A stretch of 35,858 nt of DNA, from positions 714,119 through 749,976 of the forward strand of contig NW_003314315.1 of assembly GCF_000143415.4 (NCBI RefSeq), written 5' to 3'. Under the pieces are notes generated by a model. That model saw only the letters and a list, made by a program, of their open reading frames with translations, made no database searches and was not told the origin of the DNA. Of the stretch, positions 32,886 through 35,858 are shown piece by piece (the stretch's first letter is position 1; each line of letters begins with the position of its first letter). The translations under genes were made by a program, and so were the position numbers. Origin of the DNA: Selaginella moellendorffii. Lineage: Eukaryota > Streptophyta > Lycopodiopsida > Selaginellales > Selaginellaceae.

Positions 32886-33290
32886 CTCTTCCATGAACTC
32901 ATGAAGTGAGAACTTAGAAACTATATGGAAAACTAATCTTATAACTATATCATGGTTTTAAATATAAGTGCTAAAAGAGTTTATTTTAATTCCAATTTTA
33001 TAGCTATGCTTTAAAAGAATCAACATTATACATGGCTGAAAACCCATATGTGTGGGAGATTGTTACAAAAAAGTGGTAAAAATTAAATAATTGTTTTCAA
33101 ATTTTTATTTATAGAAATTAACTATATATTTGCCAAACATTATTCTGAAAATAAATGTGAAACTTAAATAATAACCAAATATGTTTATATAAACAATTAT
33201 AAGGTAGTTTTAATTTCAGTTACTTATTTTATTTTAACTTTTATATACCACTATTGGAACCATACCATTTTTGGTTTGCTTTAGCAAACT
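32886..33290. other. AT-rich spacer
   Basis: No gene and no recognised repeat between repeat R and repeat S. Confidence 0.4.
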
Positions 33291-33294
33291 TGTA

Positions 33295-33535
33295 TAGAAG
33301 ATGCTTGGATATTCTAGGATATTCTACCATCTAACAATTGTTATTCAGTTAGATTAATCTTGTATTTATAATTTAAAAATTTCTTAAACAATTTTTAGTA
33401 TATTCTTTTTTATTCTACCATCTAATGAAATAAGATTAATTTCATCTTTATAAATTATAAATATGTTTAGAATTATAAATTTTCATTTAATCAATTGGAT
33501 TAATAAATAAGAATAACACTATTATTAAGCAAACA
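33295..33535 (+). repeat. Dispersed AT-rich repeat S, copy 2
   Basis: Direct-orientation match of 14010-14285 (ggatattctaggatattc, ttagattaatcttg, ttaatcaattggattaat). It ends shortly before the Helentron 3' hairpin. Confidence 0.6.
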
Positions 33536-33594
33536 AAACATTGCTACATGAAACGCATAGGTGATAGCTACTGAAACCTATATATATATAATAA

Positions 33595-33620
33595 ATTGCT
33601 GCACGTTGTATTGCAGCAAT
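33595..33620 (-). other. Terminal hairpin candidate of the Helentron 3' end
   Basis: A perfect 9-bp stem ATTGCTGCA / TGCAGCAAT encloses an 8-nt loop. It starts 20 bp beyond the nuclease stop codon on the coding (minus) strand and is followed by an AT dinucleotide run (33580-33592). Rolling-circle Helitron-class elements carry a short hairpin near the 3' end, which this fits. The exact element terminus is not determined. Confidence 0.55.
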
Positions 33621-33639
33621 GCTTGGTTTGTTTTTGTTT

Positions 33640-35858
33640 TTAAATATTTTTTATTACAATATATAATTTGTTATGATCTGTCCAATATGCAGGTGCTATT
33701 CCTGCTTTTGTATATATTATATCTTTAATCCATGTATGATCTATTAATTTATTATTACGTGTATTGTGTTTTATTATTTGTATATATCCTTCTTTCTCCA
33801 TTATTATTTGAAGTGGTTTTACTTCTTCTATTTGGTAGTCAATATTAAAATCTCATGTAATTATTACTGGTTTTATATTATCAGTTTTCTGTATATATTT
33901 TTGTAGTTTTTTTATGAATAAATATATATTTATTCCAGGTTTTCTATATAACTTTTTTATCTGTAATTGTTTTTTTCTAGTGATACATATGACATTGACA
34001 TTGTTTCTGTTTTTAAATTTTCTACTATTTCTGATTTATAGTCATTTGTATGCAATATTGCTATATGTCGGGGTTGTTCATATATATATGATTTTTATTT
34101 ATTAAAATATAAATCCTCATGTTTTTGTGTTCTTACTTCTTGCATACATATTATATCTGATGTGAATAATTGTGAATCGCTCTTTATATCTTCTTGATGA
34201 GCAGTAATAGATCTTGTATTTAGAACTTGTATAATTGTTTGGTTAGCTATTTTTCCTTCTTGTAAATCTATTAAATCAATTTGCCATGGTGCTTCTGTTA
34301 TCATTCTTATTATTTCTTTAGCTGCATCTTTATTAATTTTTATATGTTTATGTTCAATTGGTCTATATAAATGTATCCCTTTCAATGTTTGTGCTCTTGA
34401 TAATGCAGTATATGCTTGTCTTGGATATTTTGTTTTATATGGGTCATATCCTAATTGCATAACTGTTGATCCTTGTGCTCTATATATTGTTCTTCCTGCG
34501 CATGGTTGTACTGGAAATTGGGTTCTACTTATAACATAGTTTTTATTTTTAGTAATATTTATTATTCTTGTTTTATTTTTTTTATTGGTGTCCAGTTTTT
34601 TTCATTATTTTTCTTTCTTGTTATGTTTTCTTTAGCTCTTGTTTTTTCACCTGTTTTTATATTTGGGAATTCTATTCATATTATTTGTTCTTCTTCAATC
34701 TGGGTTACATTTTGTAATACTCCATCTACTAATCCATCTTCTGTTCCTATATTTTGTGTTATTTCAATTGCCATTTTCTTTTTCAAATGTAATATTTTAT
34801 GTAGTCCTTGTATTTTTCTTGTGTCATCTGGAAGTGTGAAATGTGTAGGATAGGAATTTCCATGTTTATCTTGTGCTTCTATAATTATATCTTTACCTTG
34901 TATGTGTTGTATTATTTTTTCATTATGTTCTCTTACTTATTCATTAGTTGCAAATATAGAATAGTATTCTGTGTTATATGTATCTGTGGTGACTTTTTTA
35001 TTTATATATTCTAGCTCTTTATCTGTTTGTTCTCCTATTTTTATTTTATTTAAAGCTTTTATAAATATTATATGCCTCACTATTTCAATAATTTTATAGA
35101 TTTTAAAATTATTTTTCCATGGGTTGTGTATGGAGACATCATTTTCAGGTATATATGTTTTTGTTGAATAAATTGGTATTTCAAATGTAGGATTTAATTG
35201 ATAGAAATCACCTGTAAATATACAATCCATCCCACCAAAGTCTATTCCATATGTTGTTTTGAAGCTTTCACATCTTCTATTTATATCTTGTAGCATTTTT
35301 ATACTTACCATTGATATTTCATCTATTACTAAAAATTTTATAGTTGAAAAATTTCTTTTATATTTATCTAATGTGTCATTTGTTAATATTGTTTGACATG
35401 GTTTTGATGCTTCTGGTCGAAATGCAAAAGCTGAATGTATTATTGAACCATTTATATTACAAGCTGCTTTTCCTGTAGGTGTTGTTATTAATATTGTTTG
35501 TCCTGGTTCATTATTTATTATCTTGTTTTGTTTATTCATTATTTATATCATTTGAGTGTTTCTATAAGTGTATTTAAAGCATTGATTTTCCAGTTCCTGC
35601 TTTTCCTTTTAAAAATAAGCACAATTGTTTGTTAGGTTGCTTTATTTTTTTTCAATATGTAGTCATCATGTATTATTCTTTGCTTTGTATTTATAGTTCT
35701 TAATAATTTGTGATATTTACTAGTTTTTATAAGGTATTCATCTTGTATTATAATTTTTTTATTTGTTAGTATTTTATCTGTTATATTTAAATTTAAGTTT
35801 TTGTTATTTTTCATTTTGAATAAATCTTTCCTTATATCAAATTCATCTGTTTGGTTTG
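33640..35858 (-). pseudogene. Helentron-type Pif1 helicase fused to EEP endonuclease (3' half, decayed)
   Basis: Minus strand, entering from beyond the right edge. Walker A GKAGTGKS lies at 35583-35606 and is followed by a frameshift. Then 35539-34937 carries motif Ia (TPTGKAACNINGSIIHSAF), the Walker B LVIDEISM and GDFYQLNP. The frame from about 34600 carries TIYRAQGST and YTALSRAQTLKGIHLY, Pif1/RecD motifs V-VI. That same frame runs directly into a nuclease: NTRSITAHQEDI and DIICMQEVR (about 34130-34245). Later, in shifted frame, come a DFNID block (33838-33852; preceding Gly codon is TGA at 33853-33855) and IDHTWIKDIIY with YWTDHNKLYIVI, ending at TAA 33640-33642. These are the exonuclease-endonuclease-phosphatase signatures (N, E, GDFN, DH). 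Helicase-EEP fusions define Helentrons. The HUH Rep domain would be outside the window. Codons are extremely AT-rich. Frameshifts (including one in an A8 run near 35650) make it inactive. Confidence 0.85.

Noticed and set aside
33914-35014. Plus-strand Phe/Ile/Leu-rich frames resembling membrane proteins
   Set aside because: They are antisense to the AT-rich helicase-nuclease coding strand, which holds ordered catalytic motifs.

Overview
The window looks like nuclear DNA of a land plant and is dominated by layered transposable elements. The evidence is a tRNA-primed Ty3/gypsy retrotransposon, an intron-bearing farnesyl diphosphate synthase relic, a proline/histidine-rich membrane protein of extensin-like flavour, and very short spliceosomal introns (50, 52 and 70 bp). 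Introns this short, together with a dense mix of LTR elements, are reminiscent of a lycophyte such as Selaginella. That assignment is inference; nothing in the window proves the species.

Layout. 1-2894: internal part and LTR of a large element without visible coding (family X), whose LTR carries a GATGGAGTC-type minisatellite. 2895-5250: a piece of another repeat, then an FPS pseudogene with introns retained and a second short gene fragment. 5542-10529: a complete minus-strand Ty3/gypsy element (175-bp LTRs, tRNA-Ala primer site, gag and pol) inactivated by stops and frameshifts. 10721-13106: the only gene-like island, a short minus-strand two-exon gene head-to-head with a plus-strand three-exon gene for a Pro/His-rich single-pass membrane protein. 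13107-17300: AT-rich repeat sequence with a large inverted duplication. 17300-23671: a second, heavily decayed plus-strand copy of the same gypsy family, interrupted by two identical-length MITEs and a solo LTR of family X with a perfect 5-bp target duplication. 23672-25412: an inverted family-X LTR carrying a third MITE. 25689-26673: a broken spliced gene resembling the C-terminal part of a DNA N4/N6-methyltransferase. 26700-31770: an inverted family-X-like element with 5' LTR, initiator-Met primer site and long non-coding interior. 31771-33600: inverted repeat copies and AT-rich DNA. 33640-35858: the 3' half of a minus-strand Helentron-type transposon, a Pif1-family helicase fused to an exonuclease/endonuclease/phosphatase-type nuclease, running off the right edge.

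No two of these genes form a pathway; the interest lies in the transposon biology. The strongest signals are the three 288-bp MITEs with 4-bp target duplications that differ by only one or two bases although they sit in badly decayed hosts, and the Helentron helicase-nuclease fusion with a perfect 9-bp hairpin just after its stop codon. Also notable are the short-LTR gypsy family primed by tRNA-Ala, and the family-X LTRs built around a minisatellite.
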